From the NCBI GenBank assembly GCA_031270805.1, contig JAISWK010000020.1:1-33859 (forward strand): a DNA stretch of 33,859 bases, given 5' to 3'. Shown in pieces: positions 1-8,950 of the stretch. A model generated the notes under the pieces. That model made no database searches and was not told where the DNA came from. It was given only the letters and a program-made list of their open reading frames with translations. Source of the stretch: Gracilibacteraceae bacterium. GTDB taxonomy: Bacteria > Bacillota > Desulfitobacteriia > Desulfitobacteriales > Syntrophobotulaceae. The translations under genes were made by a program, and so were the position numbers. How positions within the stretch are numbered: the first letter of the stretch is position 1; each line of letters starts with the position of its first letter.

Positions 1-29
1 TATAATATAATATAATATATATATATATC
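1..29. repeat. AT microsatellite, (TATAA)n followed by (TA)n
   Basis: Direct reading: tataatataatataatatatatatatat at the window edge. Confidence 0.9.
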
Positions 30-31
30 TG

Positions 32-721
32 TTAAATTTTTCATACCAGGAACAGCTTCGCTACGGGATTCGCGCTGCGGAGGAAACATGTGTCATTGAC
101 GTGTTGATGGCGGAAGAACAGCTCTTTTCCGACAAACTGCTGCCGAAAACCTTAGCGGAAGTGATAGACCATCCTCAAGCACTGGAACGCTTAAACATTA
201 TTGCTCTCCGGCAATCAGAACTGGACGGGGCCTGCGTTGTCCCACTTGCACAGGTAGGAATAGAAGCGCCGCTACCGGAACCGAAGCGTAATATCATCTG
301 CATTGGCCTGAATTACCGGGAACATGCTGTAGAGTTCAACGCCGCCATGCAATTGGAGGAAAATATACCAAAAACACCTATTGTTTTTACAAAGGCGAAC
401 ACGGCAGTCGTCGGCCCGGAAAGCGATATCAAACCGCATTCCCATTTGACGGTTCAGTTGGATTACGAGGCGGAGTTGGCAGTTATCATCGGCAAAGAAG
501 GAACGGCCATCCGCGAAGAAGATGCGTTTGACTACATCTTCGGCTATACCATCATCAATGATGTGACCGCCCGTGACCTGCAAAAAAAGCACAGTCAGTG
601 GTTCATCGGCAAAAGCTTGAATACCTTCGCGCCTTTGGGGCCTTACTTGGTCACGAAAGACGAAATAGAATGGCCGGTTCAACTGGATATACAGTGCCGT
701 GTCAACGGGGAACTGCGGGGA
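32..721 (+). pseudogene. Fumarylacetoacetate hydrolase family protein fragment, truncated at both ends
   Basis: NIICIGLNYREHAVEFN...PIVFTKANTAVVGP...LDYEAELAVIIGKEG...GYTIINDVTARDLQ...GKSLNTFAPLGPYLV is FAH-family. The frame also reads LNFSYQEQLRYGIRAAEETCVIDV upstream of the listed start and runs into the AT microsatellite. After CRVNGELR the frame enters a GC-rich repeat and loses homology. Confidence 0.8.
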
Positions 722-762
722 ACCACCCCGCCGCTTCGCGGCACCCCTCCAAGGGAGGGGAA
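722..762 (-). repeat. 41-bp double-hairpin repeat, copy A
   Basis: Reverse complement TTCCCCTCCCTTGGAGGGGTGCCGCGAAGCGGCGGGGTGGT matches 31902-31942 with one mismatch. Confidence 0.92.
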
Positions 763-774
763 CCACCGTCCCCA

Positions 775-823
775 CTCTTTTCTCTTTCCTCTTTTCTCTT
801 TCCTCTTCTCTCTTTCCTCCCTC
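775..823 (-). repeat. Homopyrimidine heptamer array, 7 x 7 bp (CTCTTTY-like)
   Basis: 49 uninterrupted pyrimidines that parse as ctctttt ctctttc ctctttt ctctttc ctcttct ctctttc ctccctc. Confidence 0.85.
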
Positions 824-834
824 GTACATCGCTC

Positions 835-863
835 TTGCTGTTAACCCCCGGTCATGCTATAAT
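835..863 (+). promoter_or_regulatory. Vegetative promoter for the sensor-kinase operon (TTGCTG-N17-TATAAT, extended -10 TGC)
   Basis: ttgctg 835-840, 17-nt spacer, tataat 858-863, with TG one base upstream of the -10. Confidence 0.7.
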
Positions 864-917
864 GTATTTTATGATTTTTCCCTGTGGCCCCTCACTCTGA
901 TTCTCACCGGGGTATAT

Positions 918-3900
918 ATGCGAAAATTTATCCGAAAGTACATTTTTTCCGAGGAACTCTCTCTCGACGCCAGAATGGTAAACATGATCTGTCTGGTGGG
1001 GATGGGCGCGGCGCTGATGTCTACGATTACCCGCATTTGGATGGGTAATAGCGCCGTCATGATCGTCGTGATGCTGGGCATCGTCCTCTCCGTCGCGCTT
1101 TTTACCTTTTTCTGCAACCGCTACAACCTTTATCGGGTCAGCACATTGATTGTGCTGGTCGTCCTCAGTTATATTCTGTTTCCGGTCGCCTTCTTTTTCC
1201 TCGGCGGCGCGGACAGCGGCATGACCGCCTATTTTGTCGTCAGCCTCACCGCCGTTTTTTTTCTCGCCCGCGGCAGATCCCGCGTCGTTCTGGTTCTGAC
1301 CAGTATCGCCTGGGTTTCCGCCTGCTACATTGTCGCTTACCTCTGGCCGCACCTGGTCATGAGTTCTACGCCGCGGGAGCAGACCTACGACAACATTCAG
1401 TCTTATATTATTTCCGGCCTCTTTGTCGGGCTGCTCATTCTTTTCCAGAGCAATATCTACGACGCGGAAAAACATAAGGTGGAAGTGGCCGGTCTGGCCC
1501 TGGTCGAGCAGGACAAATTGCTCCACGCCGTCAATCGCGCCGCGGCCATCCTCCTGACGCATGAAGAAAGCAATTTTGAGGAAACCCTGCAGGGCGGCAT
1601 GGCTCTGATGGCGGAGAACGTGGGCGTCGACCGCATCTATATCTGGAAAAATATTATGCTGGAGGGCCGGCTGCACTACATGCAGATCTACCAATGGCTG
1701 AGCGACTATCCGCAGGCCTGGGCCACCAGCGTAGTCAATCAGACTTCTTTTTCATATATAAACAGTATCCCGGCCTGGGAGGCAAAATTCATGACCGGTC
1801 AGGCCGTGCGCGGCAAGCTGCGCGAATTGTCGCAGGACGAGCGGGAAAGCCTTAAGGATTACGGGATTCTCTCCATTCTCGTTATTCCGGTCTTTTTGCA
1901 CGAAAAATTCTGGGGTTTTGTCAGTTTTGACGATTGCCGCCGGGAGCGGGATTTTTCTGAGGATGAGGAAAGCATCCTCCGTTCCGGCAGTCTGCTTTTG
2001 GCCAACGCCATCATCCGCCACGAATATAATGGCGCCCTCCAGAATCGGCTGAAACAGCAGGAAGTGATGTCCGCGATTTCCCAAAGTTTTATTACCCGTC
2101 AGGAACTGTCCGCCCTCATCGACAGCGCTCTGCAGGAAACGGGTAAGTTCCTTGGCGTGACGCGCTTGCTGATTGCCGCGGCGGAACAATTCGGCAGCGA
2201 CAGACAAAACCATGTCTGGTGCGACGGGACGGAGATCCCGGATCCCGAAGCGGTTCGGGACGCCCTCGAAGAGATAATCAGGGCCAGTTTTCCTAAATTC
2301 CTCTCGGCGCGAGGCTCCGTGCCCCTCGTCTGCTGTTCCGATTTACAAAGAGAGGAAAAATACTCCGCGCTGGCCGGCGCGGGGGTGAACTCTTTCATTC
2401 TGACCCCGCTCTATGCCAACGGCGAATACTGGGGAGCGCTTGTCGTCGAGGAACGGCGGACGACGCGCTCTTGGAGCGAAAGCGATATTCAACTCGTGAA
2501 TATGGTGGGCAGCGCCCTGGCCGGCGCCATCTCCCGCGACCTGATGGACAAGGAGCGGACGGCGGCCCTGGATCAGGCCATGCGGGCCAGCAAGGCCAAG
2601 GGCGATTTTCTTTCCAATATGAGCCACGAAATGCGCACGCCGATGAACGCCATCATCGGTATGACCACCATCGCCCAGTCAACCGCCGACGCGGAGAAAA
2701 AAGATTATTGCCTGAATAAAATCGAAGACGCTTCCACCCATTTGCTCGGCGTTATCAATGATATTCTGGATATGTCCAAGATCGAGGCCAATAAACTGGA
2801 ACTGTCCCTGGAAGAATTCAATTTTGAGCGGATGTTGCAAAAAGTCGTCGGCGTTATCAATTTCCGCGTGGAAGAAAAACATCAGGCTTTTTCCGTTTTT
2901 ATCGACAAAAATATTCCCCGCTACTTAGTCGGCGACGACCAGCGGCTGGCGCAGGTGGTGACCAACCTCCTTTCCAACTCGACCAAATTCACGCCGGAAC
3001 ACGGCTCGATCCATCTGGAAGCCCACTTGGAGCAGGAGTGGGACGAACTTTGCACCATCCGGATCAGCGTGACGGACAGCGGCATCGGTTTCAGCACGGA
3101 ACAGCAGACCCGCCTCTTTAACTCTTTTGAACAGGCGGAAAGCAGCACTTCGCGTAAATTCGGCGGCACCGGTCTCGGTCTGGCCATTTCCAAGCGCATC
3201 GTCGAGCTGATGAACGGTCGCATCTGGGCCGAATCCGTGCCGGGCCAGGGCGCGAGATTTACCTTTAGCGCGCAGCTGCGGCGCGGGCGCCGGGATGCCC
3301 CGAGTCTCCTCCGCCCCGGCGTGAACTGGCAAAACGTGCGCGTGCTGGCGGTTGACGACGATCCGGAAACACGCTATTATTTCAGCGACATCGCCCGCCG
3401 GCTCGGCATTATTTGCGACACGGCTCCCGGTGGTCCGGAAGCGCTGAATCTGGTGCGCTCAAACGGCGCCTATGATATTTATTTTGTCGACTGGCAAATG
3501 CCCGGCATGGACGGCGTGGAATTCACGCTGCGCCTGCGGGAAATCTACGGTTCGGCCAACTCGGTCGTCACCCTGATCTCGGCTTCGGAGTGGAGCATCA
3601 TTGAGGATAGCGCCCGCCAAGCCGGCATAACCCGTTTTCTGCCCAAACCGATCTTTCCCTCCCAGATTGCCGATTGCATCAACGAGTGTATCGGCAAGGA
3701 AAATCAAGTGACGGAGGCCGTGACCGAATCCGCCCAGAAAGACTGCTTCGCCGGTTATTGCGTACTGCTGGCGGAAGACGTGGAGATCAACCGGGAGATC
3801 GTCGTCGCTTTGCTCGAGCCGACCCAGGTTCGGATCGACTGCGCGGAAAACGGCGTGGAAGCGGTGGCTAAGTTCAGCGCCGACCCGGATGGCTACGATA

Positions 3901-4577
3901 TGATTTTTATGGACGTGCAAATGCCGGAAATGGACGGCTATGAAGCCACGCGGCGCATCCGCGCTTTGGACGCCCCGAACGCGGCCGCCGTCCCCATCAT
4001 CGCCATGACGGCCAACGTGTTCCGCGAGGATATCGAAAAATGCCTGGCCTCGGGGATGAACGGCCATGTGGGGAAACCGCTGGATATTGACGATGTGCTA
4101 TCCTGTCTCAGGGAAAATTTGCACACCGGCTCTAATCAGACCGCGCCGCAGCGGCGAAGTAGTGATTGGAATCAGGGGGTGGCCTGGAGCCGGGATCTCG
4201 AAACAGGCAATGAGAAGATAGACGCGCAGCATAAGCAGCTTTTCCAGCTGACCAGCGATCTGATCGACGCTTGCGCCAAGGGCGAGAGCCGCGCCGTCCT
4301 GGGCGAGGCGCTGAATTTTCTGGCCGCCTACACGGTGCAGCATTTTGCCGACGAGGAAGCACTGCAATTGAGCTGCGGTTTTCCCGACTACCAGCGACAT
4401 AAAAAACTACACGACGAATTCAAGGTGACCGCCGCCGACCTAATCGAGGAGTACGACGCCGCCGGCTCTACGAGCGACTTAGTCAACAAAGTGCATACGG
4501 TCGTGGTGCGCTGGCTCGTGAAACATATCAAGGGCGAGGACCTCAAGATCGCCGACTTTATCCGCTCTAAGCTCTAA
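918..4577 (+). CDS. Hybrid sensor histidine kinase: multi-TM, GAF-like regions, HisKA, HATPase_c, two receiver domains, C-terminal hemerythrin domain
   Basis: Likely start MRKFIRKYIF at 918, not 699. HisKA FLSNMSHEMRTPMNAIIGM; ATPase GGTGLGLAISKRIVELMNG; receivers VLAVDDDPE...FVDWQMPGMDG and VLLAEDVEIN...FMDVQMPEMDGYEA; hemerythrin IDAQHKQLF, HFADEE, HKKLHDEF, HIKGEDLKIADFI. Confidence 0.92.
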   Translation: MRKFIRKYIFSEELSLDARMVNMICLVGMGAALMSTITRIWMGNSAVMIVVMLGIVLSVALFTFFCNRYNLYRVSTLIVLVVLSYILFPVAFFFLGGADSGMTAYFVVSLTAVFFLARGRSRVVLVLTSIAWVSACYIVAYLWPHLVMSSTPREQTYDNIQSYIISGLFVGLLILFQSNIYDAEKHKVEVAGLALVEQDKLLHAVNRAAAILLTHEESNFEETLQGGMALMAENVGVDRIYIWKNIMLEGRLHYMQIYQWLSDYPQAWATSVVNQTSFSYINSIPAWEAKFMTGQAVRGKLRELSQDERESLKDYGILSILVIPVFLHEKFWGFVSFDDCRRERDFSEDEESILRSGSLLLANAIIRHEYNGALQNRLKQQEVMSAISQSFITRQELSALIDSALQETGKFLGVTRLLIAAAEQFGSDRQNHVWCDGTEIPDPEAVRDALEEIIRASFPKFLSARGSVPLVCCSDLQREEKYSALAGAGVNSFILTPLYANGEYWGALVVEERRTTRSWSESDIQLVNMVGSALAGAISRDLMDKERTAALDQAMRASKAKGDFLSNMSHEMRTPMNAIIGMTTIAQSTADAEKKDYCLNKIEDASTHLLGVINDILDMSKIEANKLELSLEEFNFERMLQKVVGVINFRVEEKHQAFSVFIDKNIPRYLVGDDQRLAQVVTNLLSNSTKFTPEHGSIHLEAHLEQEWDELCTIRISVTDSGIGFSTEQQTRLFNSFEQAESSTSRKFGGTGLGLAISKRIVELMNGRIWAESVPGQGARFTFSAQLRRGRRDAPSLLRPGVNWQNVRVLAVDDDPETRYYFSDIARRLGIICDTAPGGPEALNLVRSNGAYDIYFVDWQMPGMDGVEFTLRLREIYGSANSVVTLISASEWSIIEDSARQAGITRFLPKPIFPSQIADCINECIGKENQVTEAVTESAQKDCFAGYCVLLAEDVEINREIVVALLEPTQVRIDCAENGVEAVAKFSADPDGYDMIFMDVQMPEMDGYEATRRIRALDAPNAAAVPIIAMTANVFREDIEKCLASGMNGHVGKPLDIDDVLSCLRENLHTGSNQTAPQRRSSDWNQGVAWSRDLETGNEKIDAQHKQLFQLTSDLIDACAKGESRAVLGEALNFLAAYTVQHFADEEALQLSCGFPDYQRHKKLHDEFKVTAADLIEEYDAAGSTSDLVNKVHTVVVRWLVKHIKGEDLKIADFIRSKL

Positions 4578-4622
4578 GCTCTTAGATCGGATAATTACCC
4601 CCTGCAGTAAGGAGAGCGTCGT

Positions 4623-6503
4623 ATGGACTCAACTGAAAAAAAGGCCGCCAAGCCGGCCCGCGTACCTTTAACTATCCCCGACCGGCACCGGCGGCGGTTT
4701 CAGGCGGAATTGCTGGAAACAAATACCACCCGCATGCTGGGTTTTGCCGTTTATGTAGTGGCGCTGCAAGTGGTTTTGCAGGTGACGAATGTCCTCTACC
4801 CGCAGGGGCAGGGCGAAGGAATGCCTGTTCCCCTGATTTATTACATTGTGCTTTCTCTTCTGACATTGCTCGTCGGCGTCGTCTATTGGGTGCTGCTGGC
4901 CTTATCGAAAAACGGCCGGATCAAAAATTACGCCGTCCGCCTTTTTCTCGTCCACAGCCTGCTTTATATCTATTTTTTTATTCAGATGTCGTTTTCCTCG
5001 TTCAATATTCTCTCCCATCAGGGCGTCAACGGCCAGATTATCCTCGTCCTCCTCTTCGGCATGGTGCCGATTCTGCGCCCCCGGCAGAGCGCGGTCACCA
5101 TCCTCCTCTCCTTCGCCTATACGCTGGCCTTCATGTTCTGCACCCAGCATATAACGGACGAGCTGGGCCGCTCCGCCTGGGATAAATTTTTCCTCACCGA
5201 TATGCGGGCCTATTTTTTTATCATCAACGGACTTACCATCCTGATTTCCATATTTATCTACCGCCTGTATGTTTCTAATTTTTTGAAAAGTATCCAATTA
5301 GAGGAAGCTAACGCCAACCTGGAACAGACCGTGCAGGAGCGCACCGGGGCGCTGGAGGAAAAAACCCTGGCCGCCCAAAGCGCCTCGCAGGCCAAAAACC
5401 GCTTCATGGCCGGCATGAGCCATGAAATCCGGACGCCGCTCCACGCCATCATCGGGATGGCCCATGTCGCCGGCAAAGCGGAAAGCAAGGAGAAGGTCGG
5501 GGCGGCCGTGCGGGAAATCTCCAAGGCTTCCGGCCACCTGCTCGGTATCCTGAACGACATCCTGGACATGTCCAATCTCGAATCGGGCAGTCTGCGGATG
5601 AAAAAGGAACGCTTCAATCTGCACCGGACTCTCACCGAGGTCGCGAGCATCTGCGGCGAGCGCGCCGCCGCCAAGGGCCTGGTTTTCAGCCACAACAGCG
5701 ATGTCCTCGCCGGCGTCTTCGTCCTGGGTGATCAGCTCCGGTTGCGGCAAATTTTGCTCAACCTGCTGGATAACGCCGTAAAATTCACGCCGGAAGACGG
5801 CACGGTTGATTTGAGCCTGAGCTGCGCCGCTGCGGAACCGGGCCGGCGGGAAATCGTTTTTACCGTGACGGACAGCGGGATCGGCATCCCGGCGGAGCAG
5901 CGGCAAAAGCTCTTTGTCCCTTTTGAACAGGGCAGCGTCAACAGCATGAAACACGGCGGCACCGGCCTGGGCCTGGCCATCAGTCAAAACCTGGCGGCCA
6001 TGATGGGCGGCGACATCTCCGTGCAGAGCGAGCCGGGCCGGGGTTCGGTTTTTGCCCTCCGCCTGAGCCTGGAAGAGGCCGCGCCCAGCGAGGAAGGCGA
6101 GCCGCAGATCCCCGATTTGAGCGGCAAGCGGATTCTCTCGGTCGAAGATATAGAAATCAACCGCATTGTTTTGACGGAACTGCTGGCGGATACGGGGGCC
6201 GCGATTGACGAGGCGGAAGACGGAGCGGCGGCGGTGGAAAAATTTCGGGCCTCCCCGGAGGGGTATTATTGTTTTGTCTTTATGGACCTGCTTATGCCCA
6301 ATATGGATGGGTACGAGGCGGCGAGCGCTATTCGCGCCTTGGATCGCCCGGACGCGGGCCAGGTGCCGATCGTGGCCCTCTCGGCCAACGCCGGGCCGGA
6401 AGACGTGGAGCGGGCGCTTGAGGCGGGGATGGACGCTCACTTGGCCAAACCGGTGGATTTTGCGGCGCTGATGCGTATGCTGACAGAAAAAATCAATGTC
6501 TGA
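4623..6503 (+). CDS. Hybrid sensor histidine kinase (TM region, HisKA, HATPase_c, one receiver domain)
   Basis: FMAGMSHEIRTPLHAIIGM; GGTGLGLAISQNLAAMMGG; ILSVEDIEINRIVLTELL...FMDLLMPNMDGYEAASAIR. Confidence 0.92.
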   Translation: MDSTEKKAAKPARVPLTIPDRHRRRFQAELLETNTTRMLGFAVYVVALQVVLQVTNVLYPQGQGEGMPVPLIYYIVLSLLTLLVGVVYWVLLALSKNGRIKNYAVRLFLVHSLLYIYFFIQMSFSSFNILSHQGVNGQIILVLLFGMVPILRPRQSAVTILLSFAYTLAFMFCTQHITDELGRSAWDKFFLTDMRAYFFIINGLTILISIFIYRLYVSNFLKSIQLEEANANLEQTVQERTGALEEKTLAAQSASQAKNRFMAGMSHEIRTPLHAIIGMAHVAGKAESKEKVGAAVREISKASGHLLGILNDILDMSNLESGSLRMKKERFNLHRTLTEVASICGERAAAKGLVFSHNSDVLAGVFVLGDQLRLRQILLNLLDNAVKFTPEDGTVDLSLSCAAAEPGRREIVFTVTDSGIGIPAEQRQKLFVPFEQGSVNSMKHGGTGLGLAISQNLAAMMGGDISVQSEPGRGSVFALRLSLEEAAPSEEGEPQIPDLSGKRILSVEDIEINRIVLTELLADTGAAIDEAEDGAAAVEKFRASPEGYYCFVFMDLLMPNMDGYEAASAIRALDRPDAGQVPIVALSANAGPEDVERALEAGMDAHLAKPVDFAALMRMLTEKINV

Positions 6504-6515
6504 GGAAGAGCCGTC

Positions 6516-7421
6516 ATGTCCGCTTTCTGGCTCAAAACCCTGGCCTGTCTCTTTATGCTCACAGACCACGTCGGCGCGGTATTCCATACCCTGACCCCGG
6601 ATTGGCTGCGTTGGATCGGGCGGATTGCTTTCCCCATCTATGTGTTTTTCATCGCGGAGGGCTGCGCCCGCACCCGCAATATTCACCGCTACCTGCTGCG
6701 CCTCGGCGTCTTTGCCCTGGTGTCCGAGATCCCCTTCGACATGGCCCTCGCCTTCTTCGCCCGGACTGTCCCGGCGGCCGGCCGCCCGGTAGCGCCGCTC
6801 TCGGCCCTTGATTTTCTCTCGTTTACCAATGTGTTTTACACCCTCTTTATCGGCGTTCTCGCCGTCAGCGTTTACGGCGGCGTCGCCGCCGGCCGCCGGC
6901 CCGCCCTCGCCCTCCTGCCCTTACTGATCCTGACGCCGCTTTTGCTTAACCCCTCCCGGGCCGCCACGACCGGCCTGGTCGCCCTGTACGCGGCGGTGGT
7001 CTACGTTTTGAGCCGCTGCCTCCCGGCCCGGGAGGGCCAGGAGAAGGAGGGCGGGCCAATCGTGCGCCTGATTGCGCTGGCTGCCGCCGCCCCGACTATC
7101 GGGCTGGCCACGCTGCTGGACACGGATTACGGCGCTTTTGGCGTCATTTTTATCCTCGCCCTCCACCTGGCGGGGAGCCGGCCAAGAAAACTCGCCTGTC
7201 TCTTTATTTTCATCTGCCTGGAATACGCCTCGCCGGCCATCCTCACCCAGCCTTTTTCCGCGGCCGGAGGGCTGCTGGGAACGGCTCTGCTGGCGGTTCC
7301 GCTTATCGCTATGTACAACGACCGGCGCGGCCCGAAGGTAAAATGGGCTTTCTACGCCTTTTATCCCGCGCACTTGGCCATCCTGGCCGCCCTGGCCGTG
7401 ATAATTTTTCGCAACGGTTAA
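6516..7421 (+). CDS. TraX family membrane protein
   Basis: LKTLACLFMLTDHVGAVF...WLRWIGRIAFPIYVFFIAEGCARTRNIHRYLLRLGVFALVSEIPFDMA is TraX-like; polytopic. Confidence 0.85.
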   Translation: MSAFWLKTLACLFMLTDHVGAVFHTLTPDWLRWIGRIAFPIYVFFIAEGCARTRNIHRYLLRLGVFALVSEIPFDMALAFFARTVPAAGRPVAPLSALDFLSFTNVFYTLFIGVLAVSVYGGVAAGRRPALALLPLLILTPLLLNPSRAATTGLVALYAAVVYVLSRCLPAREGQEKEGGPIVRLIALAAAAPTIGLATLLDTDYGAFGVIFILALHLAGSRPRKLACLFIFICLEYASPAILTQPFSAAGGLLGTALLAVPLIAMYNDRRGPKVKWAFYAFYPAHLAILAALAVIIFRNG

Positions 7422-7429
7422 GGATTACT

Positions 7430-8119
7430 ATGGACAAAAACGCCTTACGTCACGCTGCCCGGGCCGCAGTTCCCGTTATTCTCGGCTACCTCTCTGTCGG
7501 CCTGGTTTTCGGACTGCTCCTGACCGGCAGCGGTTATGCCTGGTGGCTGGGACTTTTAATGAGCCTGTTTATTTATGCCGGCACGGCGCAGTACATGGCG
7601 GTGGATTTTTTCCTCCAAAACACGCCGCTCTGGCAGGTGGCTTTTCTGACTTTCCTGCTCAATTCCCGCCACATGTTTTACGGGCTCTCGCTGCTGGAAC
7701 CATTTGCCCGGGCGGGAATCTACCGGCCTTATCTCATTTTTTCCCTGACGGACGAGACTTACGCCCTCCTGACCAGCGTCCCGCCGCCGGCCGCCGTCCA
7801 CCCGGCCAAATTCTCCTTTTACCTCGCGGCCGTCAACCAGGTCGCTTGGCTGGCCGGCTCTCTCTTGGGCGCCCTGCTCGGCGCGGTTATCCCTTTTGAC
7901 CTGACCGGGGTTGATTTTGCCCTGACCGCGCTCTTTATCGTTCTCCTGCTCGAACAGGTGCGCGCCGCCTCCGCGCCCTATCCTTTTCTGGCCGGTCTGG
8001 CTGCGGCCGGCGCGGCCCTCCTCATCTTCGGCCCGGCCAATATGCTGCTCCCGGCGGTCTGTCTGGCCGCCGCCCTGCTGATCCCGCTGCGGGGAAAGGC
8101 GGAACCGCATGGATCATAA
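7430..8119 (+). CDS. azlC: AzlC family branched-chain amino acid exporter subunit
   Basis: Likely start MDKNALRHAARAAVPVILGYLSVGLVFGLLL; LNSRHMFYGLSLL and FSLTDETYALL motifs; followed by an AzlD-like ORF. Confidence 0.9.
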   Translation: MDKNALRHAARAAVPVILGYLSVGLVFGLLLTGSGYAWWLGLLMSLFIYAGTAQYMAVDFFLQNTPLWQVAFLTFLLNSRHMFYGLSLLEPFARAGIYRPYLIFSLTDETYALLTSVPPPAAVHPAKFSFYLAAVNQVAWLAGSLLGALLGAVIPFDLTGVDFALTALFIVLLLEQVRAASAPYPFLAGLAAAGAALLIFGPANMLLPAVCLAAALLIPLRGKAEPHGS

Positions 8120-8432
8120 AACCCTGGCCGCGGCGGTAATAATCATCGCCCTCGTGACGCTGGGCACGCGCGCCTTCCCGTTCCTCGTTTTCCGCTCCGG
8201 ACAGACGCCGCCCGCCCTCGTCCTCTATATCGGCCGCTGCCTGCCGCCGGCAGTCATCACCATCATCGTGGTTTATTGCTACCGCAATCTTGATTTTACC
8301 GCGCCCCAGACCGCCCTGCCCCAGCTGGCGGCCGGCGCCGCCGTCGTCCTGCTCCACCTCTGGCGGCACAATTTTCTCCTCAGTATTCTGGGCGGCACGG
8401 CTTTTTACTTGCTCCTGCTGCGGGTTTTTTGA
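8109..8432 (+). CDS. azlD: AzlD domain-containing protein
   Basis: Small ~107-aa polytopic protein overlapping azlC; TLGTRAFPFLVF...YIGRCLPPAVITIIVVYC...WRHNFLLSILGGTAFYLLL. Confidence 0.88.
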   Translation: MDHKTLAAAVIIIALVTLGTRAFPFLVFRSGQTPPALVLYIGRCLPPAVITIIVVYCYRNLDFTAPQTALPQLAAGAAVVLLHLWRHNFLLSILGGTAFYLLLLRVF

Positions 8433-8452
8433 CGCGGCAAACTCAGGCGGAT

Positions 8453-8950
8453 TCAGTTTTCCCGCGCCGCCCCCGCGCCGCGGCTGACGGCGATGCGACC
8501 TGTGCGCACGATCTCCCGCACGCCGTATTCGCCCAGCAATTCACAGAGGGCGTCGATCTTGGTTTCTTCCCCGGACAGTTCGATAATCATCGCTTCCTTG
8601 TTCACGTCCACCACATGGGCCCGGAAAACATTGACGAGATTGATGATTTCCGCCCGCCGCTCCGGCCGGCAAGCCACCTTGATCATGGCCAGTTCCCGGT
8701 GAACGCTGTCCGTCCCGTCCAGGACGACTATTTTCACGACGTCGATCAATTTGCTCAGTTGATGGACGACCTGCTCCAATTCGTACTGGTCGTCCACGTC
8801 CACCACCAGGGTGATGCGCGTGATATCCGCTTCCTCCGTGTAACCGGCCGCGATGCTGACGATATTAAAAGCCCGGCGGCTGATCAAAGCGGAAACATGG
8901 GTCAGGACGCCCGGTTTGTCCTCCACGAGGACAGCCAGCGTGTACTTCAT
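8453..8950 (-). CDS. ilvN: Acetolactate synthase small subunit (ACT domain)
   Basis: Start MKYTLAVLVEDKPGVLTHVSALISRRAFNIVSIAAGYTE at 8950; overlaps the ilvB stop (ATGA). Confidence 0.93.
   Translation of the reverse strand: MKYTLAVLVEDKPGVLTHVSALISRRAFNIVSIAAGYTEEADITRITLVVDVDDQYELEQVVHQLSKLIDVVKIVVLDGTDSVHRELAMIKVACRPERRAEIINLVNVFRAHVVDVNKEAMIIELSGEETKIDALCELLGEYGVREIVRTGRIAVSRGAGAAREN

Noticed and set aside
699-917. N-terminal extension of the first kinase ORF (73 aa)
   Set aside because: The extension translates the hairpin repeat, the pyrimidine tract and the TTGCTG-N17-TATAAT promoter; the real start is most likely ATG 918.
5298-6686. 462-aa minus-strand ORF antisense to the second hybrid kinase
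   Set aside because: Overlaps HisKA/HATPase/REC coding sequence entirely; no recognisable protein motifs.
6516-7421. TraX as evidence of a conjugative element
   Set aside because: No relaxase, T4SS or pilin genes nearby; TraX-family proteins are common chromosomal genes in Firmicutes.
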